Source: Glandiceps talaboti (Eukaryota > Hemichordata > Enteropneusta > Spengelidae). From it: a DNA stretch of 64,000 bases. The translations under genes were made by a program, and so were the position numbers. Below the pieces are notes generated by a model. That model saw nothing but the letters and a program-made list of their open reading frames with translations, had not been told where the DNA came from and made no database searches. Every line of letters starts with the position of its first letter. Within the stretch, counting starts at the first letter, position 1. Below are positions 52,097-62,500 of this stretch, one piece after another. Location: assembly GCF_964340395.1 (NCBI RefSeq), contig NC_135556.1:14083910-14147909 (forward strand), in the 5' to 3' direction.

Positions 52097-53033
52097 AAAC
52101 AATTGAGGTACATGTAGTAGGGGACACCAATACCTCATGCCATTTTTGTGAGATGTTCTCCATAAACAAGACAACAATGCCTGAAACTTTGATTTCTGTG
52201 TTTTCATGAACTAGATGGTAATGGCTCCAAGTCCCTCTTGTCATGTCAGTGATATCCCTTGACAAGGTAACAGAGGCATGTACTCAGATAACTCCTTGTG
52301 TCATTTCTGTGGTTTTACTGATCATAAGAAATAGAACATTGGGCCCTTCTTGTAATTCAATCTGACTTGTAATTCCTGTATTCTCCGTTAACAAGATAAC
52401 AAGAAATTGAGCTATCCTGTAATTTCTTAGCTCCCATTTGAGAATTTATGAAAAATAACATTTTATAGATAAACCAAAATGTTAAATATTCATCAGATCC
52501 CAAGTGAAAACTTGTACTATCGGATAAAATTGACAACAATAAGATAAGAGATGTATTTTAAATGAAATATTTTTTAATATTGTGTGTACCAGAGAGGCCA
52601 AAATTGACAATAAATGCTTACATCAAAGTTAGTCTGTGCTGTAAAAAATATTCCACAATCAGTTGTTTGCAATGTATAGTAGAAGGAATTCAAGTATATA
52701 TTTTATCTGACTGTCACAGCAAACTTAGAAGGTATGCTTAGACCCTCCACCAACGGGTCTATGTTTGAACATAGTTCGTCAAAGTCTAGATAATGCTGGG
52801 ACCTGTTTTCAGATCTTGTCAGTTTTTCTTAACCAACTGTTTCTCAGAGTTAATAGTCTTTCTTTTATACAACCATGACTTGTAATTTTACATCATGACA
52901 TAACTTCACAACTTGGCAAAGGCAAAGAATTACACCTATCTCTCCTCACTCTCTGTCAGCTGTTTTCCGGGTTTTTTCCAAACACTACAACATCACTGTA
53001 TTCCTGGAATAGTTTCTATACCAATGATAGTGT

Positions 53034-54758
53034 TTACTCCCTGTTATTCAGAGATAATGGTACAATTTCTTTATAGCCTACCATAACTGCCGTCACCTGG
53101 AATAGCTTATATTCCATGTTTTTGATGGTGATGATGTGAGAGCCTGTGGCTACATTCTTGATGACTTCTTCCACCATGTACACATAGTTAGGATATTTTG
53201 CCTGTACTAACGTGGTGCTGGTAAAGTCATTATCTAACCATACAATGGCTTGTCCACAAGTAATGCATGACACACGTGTGATAGCTACCACTGCTGTGTG
53301 GTTTGTTTTGCCATTCACATGAAAAGAGAAACTGATTTGATCATTTTTCTGTTCACTTTCCCACCATGCCCTGGAATCATATTCTGTGTATCTCCAAGTT
53401 GTGTTTCCATATACTGTCAACCCCTGACCTTTGACATACTGGGGTCGTGATGCTGGCCAACATTGTGGACTGCTCAACCAGGTGTCTTTCAACAGAGGTT
53501 TCTTTAAAGTTGTACCGATCTTGAGGTCTTTGCCGTTTGTTATGTTGCCCATAGCAACTGTTTCATTTGAAGTACCACCTGTAGTTTTCTCTCTTGCAAG
53601 ATATCTTTCATAGTCAGTTACCATTTTCTTTACAAAGACTGTGTCTGACTGGGCACTCCTTATTTCATCTTCAGTCAACTTCAATAATCGTTTACGGATA
53701 TTATTTATCAGGAGTAATGCCATTTGTTTATGGACCTGTACAGTAGGACTAACTCCATCAATGTCTACCACATCAGACATTAAAAATTTAGGGTGCCAAA
53801 GTTTGGGACAGAAAGGAGCATTCCAACTCACCGATGATACATCATAGTGTTTTGCCAGCAACTTTTGAGCGTAGTACTCTGAATTGATACAATTTTTGTT
53901 CCTGATTTCCCTTACTGATGGAAAATTGATATACATAGGGAAAGGTCCGTTGGGTACAGACAAGATATTCCGTGTGATCTCCTCAAGTGGTCTGCCAGGA
54001 TCAAGGTAACTATTCCTGATGAAAACATTCTGGATATCATAGTCAACACCAGCAAACTCAATGAGAACTATATCCATGTTTTCGATGTCTAAGTGTGGTT
54101 GCAGACACCAGGCAAAATACTCACTATTTCCAGATTCAATAGCTACGTTATGGAGTTCCACCTCACTCTCTGTCATAAGACCCAACCATCTTACGAATGT
54201 TTCAGCATACATACACTTCCCAAATATGTTGTCCGTGCAGCTTTTATCGATGGACATCACGCCACCAATCACCCCTACTTTGATAGTCCGCCCGGTGTAC
54301 AATATTTCTCTAAGTAGTCTGTCGAGCCGAGCGAGATCACCGGCCGGTACAAAACTCTTGAACTGTAAAATATTTTGATCAACGCCATATTCCATATTTT
54401 CATAGCTCAGATAGTCATTAATGTATTCCAATAACTGTTTCTTTATGCGAAACATCTTTTGATACACAGGGAGGACAGTTTTGGAATTCTGTACCAGTTG
54501 CCAAGACAGTGGCATGAAATTTCCCGTATTGTCAATCCTGGCTGCATCAAAGTATTTGCTTGCTCCCTTGGGAGGCTTGGCCAGACTGAAAAACATCTCG
54601 GTGTACCGTTTGACCGCTTTGTGTTCTTGTAAGTTTGTGTTGGCTATGACCAAGTAAACGAAAGCCACAATGTTGAGGAGAAGTAGAAAAGTGATCATGT
54701 ATTTCTGACGTAGCTTCATGGTTGTTGGTGATTTTTGCTTGCCGGTTTTATCTTTCAT
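53034..54758 (-). CDS. Type II membrane protein with degenerate SGNH-hydrolase-like domain
   Basis: An uninterrupted 574-codon frame. Residues 1-20 are basic and cytoplasmic in type, and 21-39 (ITFLLLLNIVAFVYLVIAN) form one membrane anchor without a cleavage site. The lumenal or extracellular part follows, with possible N-glycosylation sites at N398, N405, N452 and N486. Residues about 158-360 look like an SGNH/GDSL domain: a beta strand into block I (KVGVIGGVMS, 160-169), AETFVRWLG, then ESGNSEYFAWCLQPHLD, block III (IEFAGVDYD, 233-241) and block V (DGVSPTVQVHKQMA, 334-347). SGNH enzymes use Ser in block I, Gly in II, Asn in III, and Asp and His in V. Here V167 follows GG, no GxND is present, and S337 occupies the expected His, so catalysis is doubtful. 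The C-terminal region (about 425-565) has paired Cys (C498, C501) and a beta-rich character, perhaps a carbohydrate-binding-like module. I recognise the family only as uncharacterised, Golgi- or surface-type SGNH-like proteins. Confidence 0.88.
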   Translation of the reverse strand: MKDKTGKQKSPTTMKLRQKYMITFLLLLNIVAFVYLVIANTNLQEHKAVKRYTEMFFSLAKPPKGASKYFDAARIDNTGNFMPLSWQLVQNSKTVLPVYQKMFRIKKQLLEYINDYLSYENMEYGVDQNILQFKSFVPAGDLARLDRLLREILYTGRTIKVGVIGGVMSIDKSCTDNIFGKCMYAETFVRWLGLMTESEVELHNVAIESGNSEYFAWCLQPHLDIENMDIVLIEFAGVDYDIQNVFIRNSYLDPGRPLEEITRNILSVPNGPFPMYINFPSVREIRNKNCINSEYYAQKLLAKHYDVSSVSWNAPFCPKLWHPKFLMSDVVDIDGVSPTVQVHKQMALLLINNIRKRLLKLTEDEIRSAQSDTVFVKKMVTDYERYLAREKTTGGTSNETVAMGNITNGKDLKIGTTLKKPLLKDTWLSSPQCWPASRPQYVKGQGLTVYGNTTWRYTEYDSRAWWESEQKNDQISFSFHVNGKTNHTAVVAITRVSCITCGQAIVWLDNDFTSTTLVQAKYPNYVYMVEEVIKNVATGSHIITIKNMEYKLFQVTAVMVGYKEIVPLSLNNRE

Positions 54759-54763
54759 TTCAT
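54755..54763 (-). promoter_or_regulatory. Two-codon uORF overlapping the start of the SGNH-like gene
   Basis: On the minus strand the sequence is ATGAAATGAAAG. The first ATG (54763) opens ATG-AAA-TGA, and the TGA overlaps the ATG of the long frame (54758-54756). If the transcript starts upstream, this could lower translation or require reinitiation. An N-terminal choice at M14 or M21 is possible but would shorten the basic cytoplasmic part. Confidence 0.5.
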
Positions 54764-54794
54764 GTATTTAGTAATCCAAAGTGGTACTGTACAC

Positions 54795-55122
54795 CTGTAA
54801 GATAGACATAGTTGTTATTCTCATAGATAGAGGAATTTCAAAAATGAGCCAAACATTCATCAAATTTGGTTAATTGTTGGGTGTTGAGAAGAGAACCACA
54901 TGATAACTAGAAATGCCTATAACATAGGATAAATACAAGCTTGTGCCAGCAACTGAAGATAGACATAACAATACAAAACAGTTCAAATCAAGAACAAACA
55001 AACTACCCCTAGGATTGTAACGCTGTATGCAAATATCTAGGAATAACCTGTCGAGAAGATGATTTGTCTCTATGGTATATATAGTAAGGAGATTAGAATG
55101 ATAGTTACTAGCATTTACTTAC
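54795..55122 (-). other. Probable 5' UTR intron of the SGNH-like gene
   Basis: The minus strand has an ideal donor AAAG|GTAAGT (exon end 55123, intron from 55122) and an acceptor CTATCTTACAG (ending 54795), 36 bp above the start codon. That gives a 328-nt intron with a non-coding exon upstream. It is predicted from splice motifs only. Confidence 0.45.
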
Positions 55123-55883
55123 CTTTATACAATGATCATCAACCCATAGCAGTACCATCAAAACATAATACAACACAACTCAAATCAACAAGGAAACTGA
55201 CCTTGTGTCTTTGAACCCCTGTAGGCAAATATGGAGGCACAACCTATCCAGAAATTGATTTTTTTGGAGAGAGGCTACACCATGTGTTGTTTCCCACTGA
55301 CTCTCACTTGATGAGTCCTAACAATGCAATTAGTCATTGCAACATGTAATCAATATTACAAAGACACTAAACCCTGGGAAGTGTGAGACACAAACCCTGG
55401 CAGGGCAGTGTAAGACACAAATCCAAGGCAGTGAGAGCATAGAACAGTGGACTACTTGTATAATAATTCATAGGACAAGAATAGATATGAAAATGCTCAA
55501 TTAAATCAAATAAGAAAATATCCTAGAGTGTTTACTATACCTAGGGCAGCTCATTAGTTTTATAGCAGTGTTTTTACTAAGGTTGGTGAACCCTGCTAAC
55601 AGAAAAGGGAGAAGGGGATAGAAATGTCAGTGTTTCCCCATAGAGTCTATGGTAATTTTGTTTGGGAACCCTGGTAAAATGACATGGGACTCGCGGTAGA
55701 TTTTCCTTCCTTACTGCCCTTAGCAAAAACACTGTATAGTAATCCATGCAGATCAACAATTTGTCCGGACGTAATAGAGTGTACACTTACTTAGGATGCC
55801 ATAAAGAACAACAGACATATGGCTGCGTTTAATATATTTCCAGAATAAAAGTGCTTTCTTGCTTTGTTGTACACTCAGCTATT

Positions 55884-56235
55884 CTGTTTTGTGGTGTGTG
55901 AGTGTGTCTGTGTCTGTCTGTATCTGTTTTGTGGTGTGTGTGTGTCTGTCTGTGTGTTTTGTGGTGTGTGAGTGTGTCTGTGTCTGTCTGTATCTGTTTT
56001 GTGGTGTGTGTGTGTCTGTCTGTGTGTTTTGTTGTGTGTGAGTGTGTCTTTGTTTGTGTATGTTTTGTGGTGTGTGAGTGTATCTGTGTCTGTGTGGGTA
56101 TCTGTTTTGTGATGTGTGAGTGTCTCACAGTCTGTGTCAATGCATCTTTGTGTCTGCATATGTGTTTGTTTGGGTGTATTTTGCTTTGTTTGTGTTGTAT
56201 TATATTGTATTGTGTGTGTGTTTTGTTTTGTTTTG
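55884..56235. repeat. TG/TCTG-rich minisatellite, 72-bp period
   Basis: The unit beginning TTTTGTGGTGTGTGAGTGTG recurs about every 72 bp with alternating sub-blocks ending TCTGTCTGTATCTG or TCTGTCTGTGTG, decaying after 56040. Long Cys/Val and His/Thr frames here are artefacts. Confidence 0.92.
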
Positions 56236-56500
56236 ATGTAGGGGTTTGATAAGTTCTTGTTCAAATGTACACAAGTTCTGTCATAGTGTTACTGGGAATA
56301 TTTCCCCTAAAAATGAACTTTACTTGTATTAAAAACTGTCTACATAAAACCATATTTATTCTTGCTCCATACTCAGCGTTCATAAATGTATCTGCAAAAC
56401 CACAGTATATAACCTGTACTGTCACCTGTAATGACGATAAACTGTTCAATCACTGAATCAAATTTTGATGTGGTATAAATTGTTTGTTCTCTCTGTACAG

Positions 56501-56651
56501 TTACGTGAAGAGTTCGACAGTGGAAGTGATGTGAGATTCCATGAAGGATACAATCCACATGATGTGGCAGCATTACTGAAGGAATATTTCCGGGATCTTC
56601 CGGAACCTCTACTTAGCAGAGAACTCTACCCAGCATTCATTGCTACATCAA
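56501..56651 (+). CDS. ARHGAP6: ARHGAP6 exon: RhoGAP core with Lys/Arg helix
   Basis: Begins [20 protein letters not shown], then [18 protein letters not shown] and [12 protein letters not shown] (residues 235-284). The donor GTGAGT is at 56652 and one base carries over. K261 and R265 of [11 protein letters not shown] correspond to the conserved RhoGAP Lys and Arg that contact the GTPase. It follows directly after the arginine-finger exon in the spliced product. Confidence 0.96.
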
Positions 56652-56962
56652 GTGAGTGATTGCTACTGTAACACTAGTTTTCATGGTGATAAAAGCATTC
56701 ATTTCACTACTCTTTTTTTTTAAATGAAAAAAGAACACCACGATTTAAATATTTATTTTGTTTTATCTCACTTTTCCCTAGACATTGATATACTAGTAAC
56801 CATGGCAATAAAGGCTTTGAATTTTTCTTATCTCCTTTACTTCAGACATTGATACTGTAGTATCCATGGTGATAAAGTCATGTATGTTTCTAAACCCTGC
56901 TTTTCGGAAACAAATCACAACTGTTAATCTGTGAACTGTTCTTATCTTCTTTTGTTGCGTAG
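56652..56962 (+). other. 311-bp ARHGAP6 intron
   Basis: Donor GTGAGT, acceptor TTGCGTAG. It contains a diverged repeat of ACATTGATACTRTAGTAWCCATGG with GATAAAG (56670s, 56790s, 56845s). Confidence 0.85.
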
Positions 56963-57114
56963 ATATTGAAAATGCAGAGAAGAGAGTGAGAGTGTTACAT
57001 TATTTGGTGTGTTTACTACCATTAACATATGCGGACACATTGTATGTCTTAATGAAGTTCCTGTCAAAGGTTGCCTCAAGTGCCAAGGACTCGATAGATG
57101 CTGATGGCAATGAG
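56963..57114 (+). CDS. ARHGAP6: ARHGAP6 exon: RhoGAP middle helices
   Basis: The carried-over A gives Asn. The exon then reads IENAEKRVRVLHYLVCLLPL, TYADTLYVLMKFLSKVAS and SAKDSIDADGNE (residues 285-335), with donor GTAAAT at 57115. The LHYLVCLLP...TLYVLMKFLSKVA pattern is the usual RhoGAP helix pair. Confidence 0.96.
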
Positions 57115-57496
57115 GTAAATGGACAATGAAAAATTACAATTTCCTTTGTGCTAATTCCACTGCAAAATATTTACAGTTCTTTGCTGTGTCTAGAGGCTTG
57201 TTTAGTATATAGTGTACACAGCACCATATATGTCTGCTAGGTAAGATTTCATTTGATTGACTCCAGAGGGCGCTGTCACGTTCATCAATGATTCCTCTAT
57301 TTCACTCAGTCACATTGGTTGTCATGAACAGTTAGACCAAGTTTTCCAGAGTTCTCTTCTATGTTTATGACATAGTGGATCATAGCAGAGGATGAATGCA
57401 TTTGGAAAAACAATATCAGAACTCACCTTTTTATCACCCTGTCACTTCCATCATTCCTTGAATTGTGAAGAATGATAAAAAAATCTCTGTTTACAG
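57115..57496 (+). other. 382-bp ARHGAP6 intron
   Basis: Donor GTAAAT, acceptor TTACAG. Unique AT-rich sequence; nothing else seen. Confidence 0.85.
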
Positions 57497-57682
57497 TCGC
57501 CAGGCAACAAGATGGACTCTCATAACCTAGCAACACTATTTGGTCCCAACATCCTCCATAAATTGAAAAGTGATAAAGGAAAAGAATTCCATGGTGACGG
57601 ATCGTCGGAAAGTGTGGAAGAAAGCAGAGAAGTTATTGAAATTGTCAAGAGTCTTATTGATCATCACGAAGAAATATTTCAG
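57497..57682 (+). CDS. ARHGAP6: ARHGAP6 exon: end of RhoGAP domain
   Basis: Acceptor TTACAG, donor GTAAGT; 62 codons (residues 336-397). It begins SPGNKMDSHNLATLFGPNIL; N353 in GPN is the conserved RhoGAP asparagine. It then continues HKLKSDKGKEFHGDG and ends in an amphipathic helix EVIEIVKSLIDHHEEIFQ, the usual last helix of the fold. Confidence 0.96.
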
Positions 57683-58356
57683 GTAAGTTAGCTATCAAAT
57701 GATTTGTACTATGATAGGCCTTGTCATAAATGGTTGATATTAGAGAATTATGTCAACTAAACCAAACAGTAGTTACTGCGATACCACAATGATGCGAGTC
57801 TGCATAGACAAACAGACTTAATCTTGACCACAGATTGGTCGTTTACCTTCTGTGACCAAGACTGGTTATATCTCGGTATAGGTGTACAAAACTGATATTT
57901 ACAGCCCCCAAATATAGTCTGGTTGATATCATACCGCCACCTAGTGGTCAGTTGCAACAACTGGTACAGATCAAAATCTGAAGTGTTCCATATTAATTTG
58001 AACTTGTCGTACACCCTCAGAGACCATAATCTAACCCAAGTAGTACACTGTGTGAGAACAGTATTCACCAAAGTAGTACACACTCTGAGAGCTGTATCCA
58101 CCCAAGTGACACCCTCTGAGAGCTGTACTACACTCTCTGAGAACAGTATCCACCCAAGTGGTACCCTCTGAGAGCTGTATCCACCTAAGTGGTACCCTCT
58201 GAGAGCTGTATCCACCCAAGTAGTACACCCTCTGAGAGCTGTATCCACCCAAAAAAACACTCTCCGAGAACAGTATCCACCCAAGTAGTACCCTCTTAGA
58301 GCTGTATCCACCCAAGTAGCACACCCACTGATAACATTATCCATATTTTGTTCCAG
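57683..58356 (+). other. 674-bp ARHGAP6 intron with minisatellite
   Basis: Donor GTAAGT, acceptor TTCCAG. The 3' half is the 58010-58345 minisatellite. The 205-codon minus-strand frame across the intron comes from that array. Confidence 0.88.
58010..58345. repeat. About 30-33 bp minisatellite ending next to an acceptor
   Basis: About 10 variable copies of a unit like GTATCCACCCAAGTAGTACA followed by CCCTCTGAGAGCT. Each copy carries the small palindrome CTCTGAGAG or CTCAGAG. The last copy ends about 11 bp before the exon at 58357. Confidence 0.88.
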
Positions 58357-58457
58357 GTGAATGCAGATAATCATAATGAAGTCATAAAGCTGATCTTAGA
58401 ATCTGATGTTGAAGCTTTAGACTTTATACTTAATAGGATATCAGCTGTACAGATGGG
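58357..58457 (+). CDS. ARHGAP6: ARHGAP6 exon: post-GAP helical segment
   Basis: Reads VNADNHNEVIKLILESDVEA, LDFILNRISAVQM plus two bases of Gly (residues 398-430), with donor GTAAGT at 58458. The pattern V...D...NEV...LLE.D.....D.ILRR matches the stretch that follows the GAP domain in ARHGAP6. Confidence 0.93.
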
Positions 58458-58700
58458 GTAAGTACAACAACTCTCCCCCACTGCACTCCCTACATTATCT
58501 ACAAAGTGGACTTTTACTATATTATATCTTGCCTGTGAGGGTAGTGTAACCAAGGCCATGGTCCATCTTTACATATTGCCAGTGGGGGCACCATGCTGTC
58601 AGCCTGTAATTTGTCTAAATTGTTCTTTTAATCTGTAGCAGTGGAGTCTAAAAACAGCTGACCCTAGATTCAAACTTCTGTGTATCTTGTTTTCTTGCAG
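58458..58700 (+). other. 243-bp ARHGAP6 intron
   Basis: Donor GTAAGT, acceptor TTTTCTTGCAG. Unique sequence. Confidence 0.88.
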
Positions 58701-59556
58701 ATACCGTCAGAGTACCAGTGATTCAAGTGTATGGGAGGGAAGTGACATATCGTCGTCTATGCCCCCAACACCAAATAGTGACATTCAACAAAAGACCTCA
58801 TGTGATGGCATTCAACACCACACCAGTGCGAGTACCTATCAGGGTAGTGTGCCTACTTCTCCAAGGACATCACCCAAATCACCAACAGCTGCATCATTGC
58901 CAACCCAGCACCAACACCAACACATCAAGTCTGTTAGTTTTGTCCGAGCAAATGATCGGGAAGACTCATCAGCTGATGTGCAAGCTCGTCTACTGTCACA
59001 GACAGCTTCCATGGGTGTCAAAAAGAAGAAAATTCCTCCACCACGTTTGAACTTGTCCAAGATGTCAGCAAACCCTGTAGGGGATGCAGGATTGGGTGGA
59101 ATTCATTCTCCCCCTATAAGTCCCCTTGCGTTGCCTAGTTACCAAGAACATATGGATTGTAGGAAAAAGGTCGCAAGCCCTACTGAGATCGGGAGACAAA
59201 ACAACAATCAAATCAAGACTGTAAGTCCATCAAGTTCAGGGTCAAGTCCACCCAAATCAGGTCGGATGATTATCAATGCCGCGCCACTATCAGCTAATTC
59301 TTATTCCAAATCACCTCCCATTGATCCATGGGAAAATCTCTATGTGAAAAGAACGGCAAACGTTTCAAGTAAGGGACAATGTTTGGAGGAACATAGGAAT
59401 GACCGTAACGGTGCCAAGCCAGAAGTAGCGTCACCACAGAGTGGCAAGGAGCATGGTCTGCATGACTGGCAAAGAGAACAGTGGCTACAGTGGCAGAAAG
59501 TAGCCACTGAAAACAGTACTACTGGAGACATGTATGAACAGGAGACTCTTGTGTGA
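58701..59556 (+). CDS. ARHGAP6: ARHGAP6 terminal exon: Ser/Pro-rich tail with PDZ-ligand-like C-terminus
   Basis: Two carried bases plus A give Gly. The frame then runs YRQSTSDSSVWEGSDISSSM to ...DMYEQETLV and TGA at 59554-59556 (residues 431-715). The tail is low-complexity and rich in Ser, Pro and Gln (SPKSP, THQHQH-like and SGSSPPKSG stretches). KKKKIPPPRL is a candidate SH3 ligand. Two conserved islands stand out: IDPWENLYVKR and the C-terminal DWQREQWLQWQ. The last four residues, ETLV, fit a class I PDZ ligand (S/T-x-V). I recall the same W-Q-R-E-x-W block and -ETLV end in mammalian ARHGAP6, which supports orthology. The open frame extends a few codons upstream of the acceptor with an ATG at 58687; that ATG is intronic. 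Confidence 0.95.
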
Positions 59557-62500
59557 GTTTGGTTTCTGTTAGGAAAATCTTGTATTCTGTGAACTTTTAC
59601 TCTGTTAACGGAGCAAGTTTTATAATGATATAAAACACTGTATTTCTACAGTCAAGACAACAGAATGTACTCAAGTAATGCACTGTGGTTTATAAGATGA
59701 ATGCACAGAGAAAAACCATCAATAAGTTGTGTGATATCCATGGAAAACTGACTCTATATCCAGAACCTGGCATGGAATTACCTTATTAATGGATCACCAA
59801 TACTGAATGTAAAGAAAACATGAAAGGAATTACTGACTTTCAAGCCAAGCATATGATTGGCTGTTTTGTATCATGTGATGTGCTTATGATCATGTGATTT
59901 GCATATATTATAATGAAGACATTGGAAAACTTACAGAGAGAGATAACGGTTCTGTACATTGATAAGCAGCTGCCTGATGTTAATACTAACTCTTAATATC
60001 AATTAATTTTATTCATGATCAAATCTATTTAAAGAAGTCAAAAAAAAAGATGTGCTTTTTTAAAACAGTACAATATGTGCCAAAGATTTAAAAGGAATAC
60101 ATCTTGATATTACTGAGTTTTTTTTTGGAAAATGAAGCGTGTATTCAACATAAAGATGCACATATCTCCCATTATATCGAAGACAATGTATAGTACAATT
60201 TACCAGACTGAGGCCTTCAGTGATGTGTGTCATAAAAACATTTTTGTCTTCTGCAAATGTGATTTACAAGATCATAGTAGACCAAATCTGACTGACAGAA
60301 TTTGTAAACAAAGTGGTATGCCTGCACACCAGCTAGAGATAAAAAAAAAAAATTCATCTTGCAGTGCACACACATGACAAGCCATTGAAATCATTATAAA
60401 CGTGCAAACCTCTGTACTTGCCTGTGTGGGCTTATAGACATATGTGATCTCTAGAGTGTGTGGAATGCCTAAGAAAAAAAGAAAATCAGAATTTCACCGT
60501 TGAGGGCGCACTTGATAGCCAATTATTTGCCAATGAAGTGAACAACACAGATACCGTTGGGGGCACTCTTGGTTTGCCATTTTGTTTTAATTTGGCTGAG
60601 GAGGGAATCAAGTTTGGACTATATATGTATTGGAAGAAAAGAAAAGTAAATGTTATGATTTATAAGATTACAATTACTGTGTAATTTAAATGAGCCTGAT
60701 TTTCCAGAAGTAAGATTTTGTTCCACTTAGGTTGCATTTGCTAGAGATAAAGAATGATTTCTGACACACACACACACACTGTTTTCTGGTCTGGTCTGGT
60801 CTGGTTTCTTGTACTGTAACTGTTCATTGCCTTTAGTGATAGCAATATTGTCTGTCATGTAACAGTGATGATGTAAATCTGTACAGAACGACAAGACATG
60901 AATTTGTAAATTGTCTTTAGAGCTAGGTGCAATTTAGCGTGCTGAATAACTTGATTATGTTTTAAATGCTTTGAACAGAGAATGCTTTTTACAAAAAAAA
61001 TTATGTTGAATCTTTGAAGAAGAAAAAAAAATTTGTTTTAAAAACAGAAAGTATAGAAGGAAGTAGTGTATAAAAAAGGTTTGAAAAGATTATGTTTTTA
61101 ATAGAAAATGTTAAAATCTGCCTGAATACCACCAGAGACATATGCTTTGTATTGATACATTTTTCGTCATTGCATAGATCACTGCACTGTGTAATTTGTC
61201 CTAAATGTCGTCAGGTACAGTTGTCAAAAAAAAGGTAATTTATAATCTGTAGTAATATTATGACAAAAATATATCTTATATGTAGAATAGTTTATCTGTT
61301 ATCTAAACGTCTCAGACACAACACAGTACACTCAACAAAAAGACAGTTCCTTGTTTGTCCACATGCGTGCAATTTGTATTGTTTCAGGTAACAACAAACT
61401 ACAGAGGGCGCTATTAGTGTAATGTTTCAGGTTATAAAAACTAACTACAGAGGGTGCTATACAACACCCCCACTGCCACAGGATGAGTCCTATCGTGATG
61501 TTTTAAAGATAATAATGTACAGAATGTTACGACATATCTCATGCTTGATATTTGACAGTGCTTCTCATGTAAAATAATTGTGTATAGTTGTCTATACTGT
61601 TCAGTTGTGTAGAATGTTTCCTTGTGTGCCACTCACATGTTTAAAATTTAGAAGTTATTGATATTTGAAATACAAGGATGAAGGGTATACAGATAATGTA
61701 CTTACAACGTCAAGAAAGCAGTAGAAAAGGCATTTCATTTATGTTTCTGTTTTAAGCTCAAAAGCACCTCAGGGACTGAATTTCACCTCTGTGACCAGGG
61801 TGACAACTTTCGTATACAACAGCTCAAACCAAGTCATCTGCCAAATTTAGATAGATCAAATTGTTTGACACCTTGGTGAAAGTTTACAATCTCTGATTTA
61901 TCTTTTGAAACAACAACAACAACACAATAGGGTGAACAAATTAATCTGCAGACTTTGTTAGCTGTGACAACATTTTGAATTTACAATTTCTAAAATAAAA
62001 CCAACACATAATATGGCAGCCATTTTGAAAATAAATTTGCTTCATCTGTGTTAGTTATATCTGAAATTTGCGACTAAGTTCAAGAAATGTTTCATTGATT
62101 GTTTATGTCATAAGCTTCCTAGTGCAAAAAACCATAATGACGCAGAAAGCACACTTCTATATGACTTAACATAAGAAATTTGACAACTTAATTCAGTTCC
62201 CTGTGTAAACAGACAAATTTATATTCATACATCAAACCAGTCTTTGAAGTAATTATCTCATTGCATTTTTAACATTAATGTAAATTTCAGTTAAATCTAC
62301 ACTGGCTGTAACTGGGGTGTTATTTTTTTGATCAGACAACCAACAATATATTCACTGAAAATTGTTAAAAACCAATAATTAGACATTGTACATGTCAAAT
62401 AGATGACAATTTTATCTATAAGTAGTATAGTAATAAGTTGAAACCCAGCTTCATTGGGGTACTGATTTTAGTGCGTGGACCTAAAATATCAATTTGCTTA

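Larger units (their letters stand above)
51823..56500 (+). other. 4.7 kb ARHGAP6 intron hosting an opposite-strand gene
   Basis: Donor GTTAGT; acceptor TGTACAG after a CT-rich tract. It splits the RhoGAP domain between KKRIKQ and LREEFDSG. It contains the minus-strand SGNH-like gene, an ATTG repeat and a TG-rich array. A GGTAACATGGGTGTCA direct repeat lies near 51858-51912. I see nothing in 52096-53033 or in 55124-55883. Confidence 0.88.

Noticed and set aside
54963-55260. Weak direct repeat (CAAATCAAG...GTATGCAAATAT... versus CAAATCAAC...GTAGGCAAATAT)
   Set aside because: The similarity is patchy and could be chance in AT-rich sequence; it is not strong enough to list as a repeat.
57757-58374. 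205-codon minus-strand frame with WVDTALRGY repeats
   Set aside because: It derives from the minisatellite in the ARHGAP6 intron and is antisense to it; its non-repeat part has no recognisable domain.
58687-58700. ATG at 58687 as the start of a separate 289-residue protein
   Set aside because: The codons before 58701 lie upstream of a strong TTTTCTTGCAG acceptor, and the exon joins in phase to 58357-58457, so the ATG is intronic.
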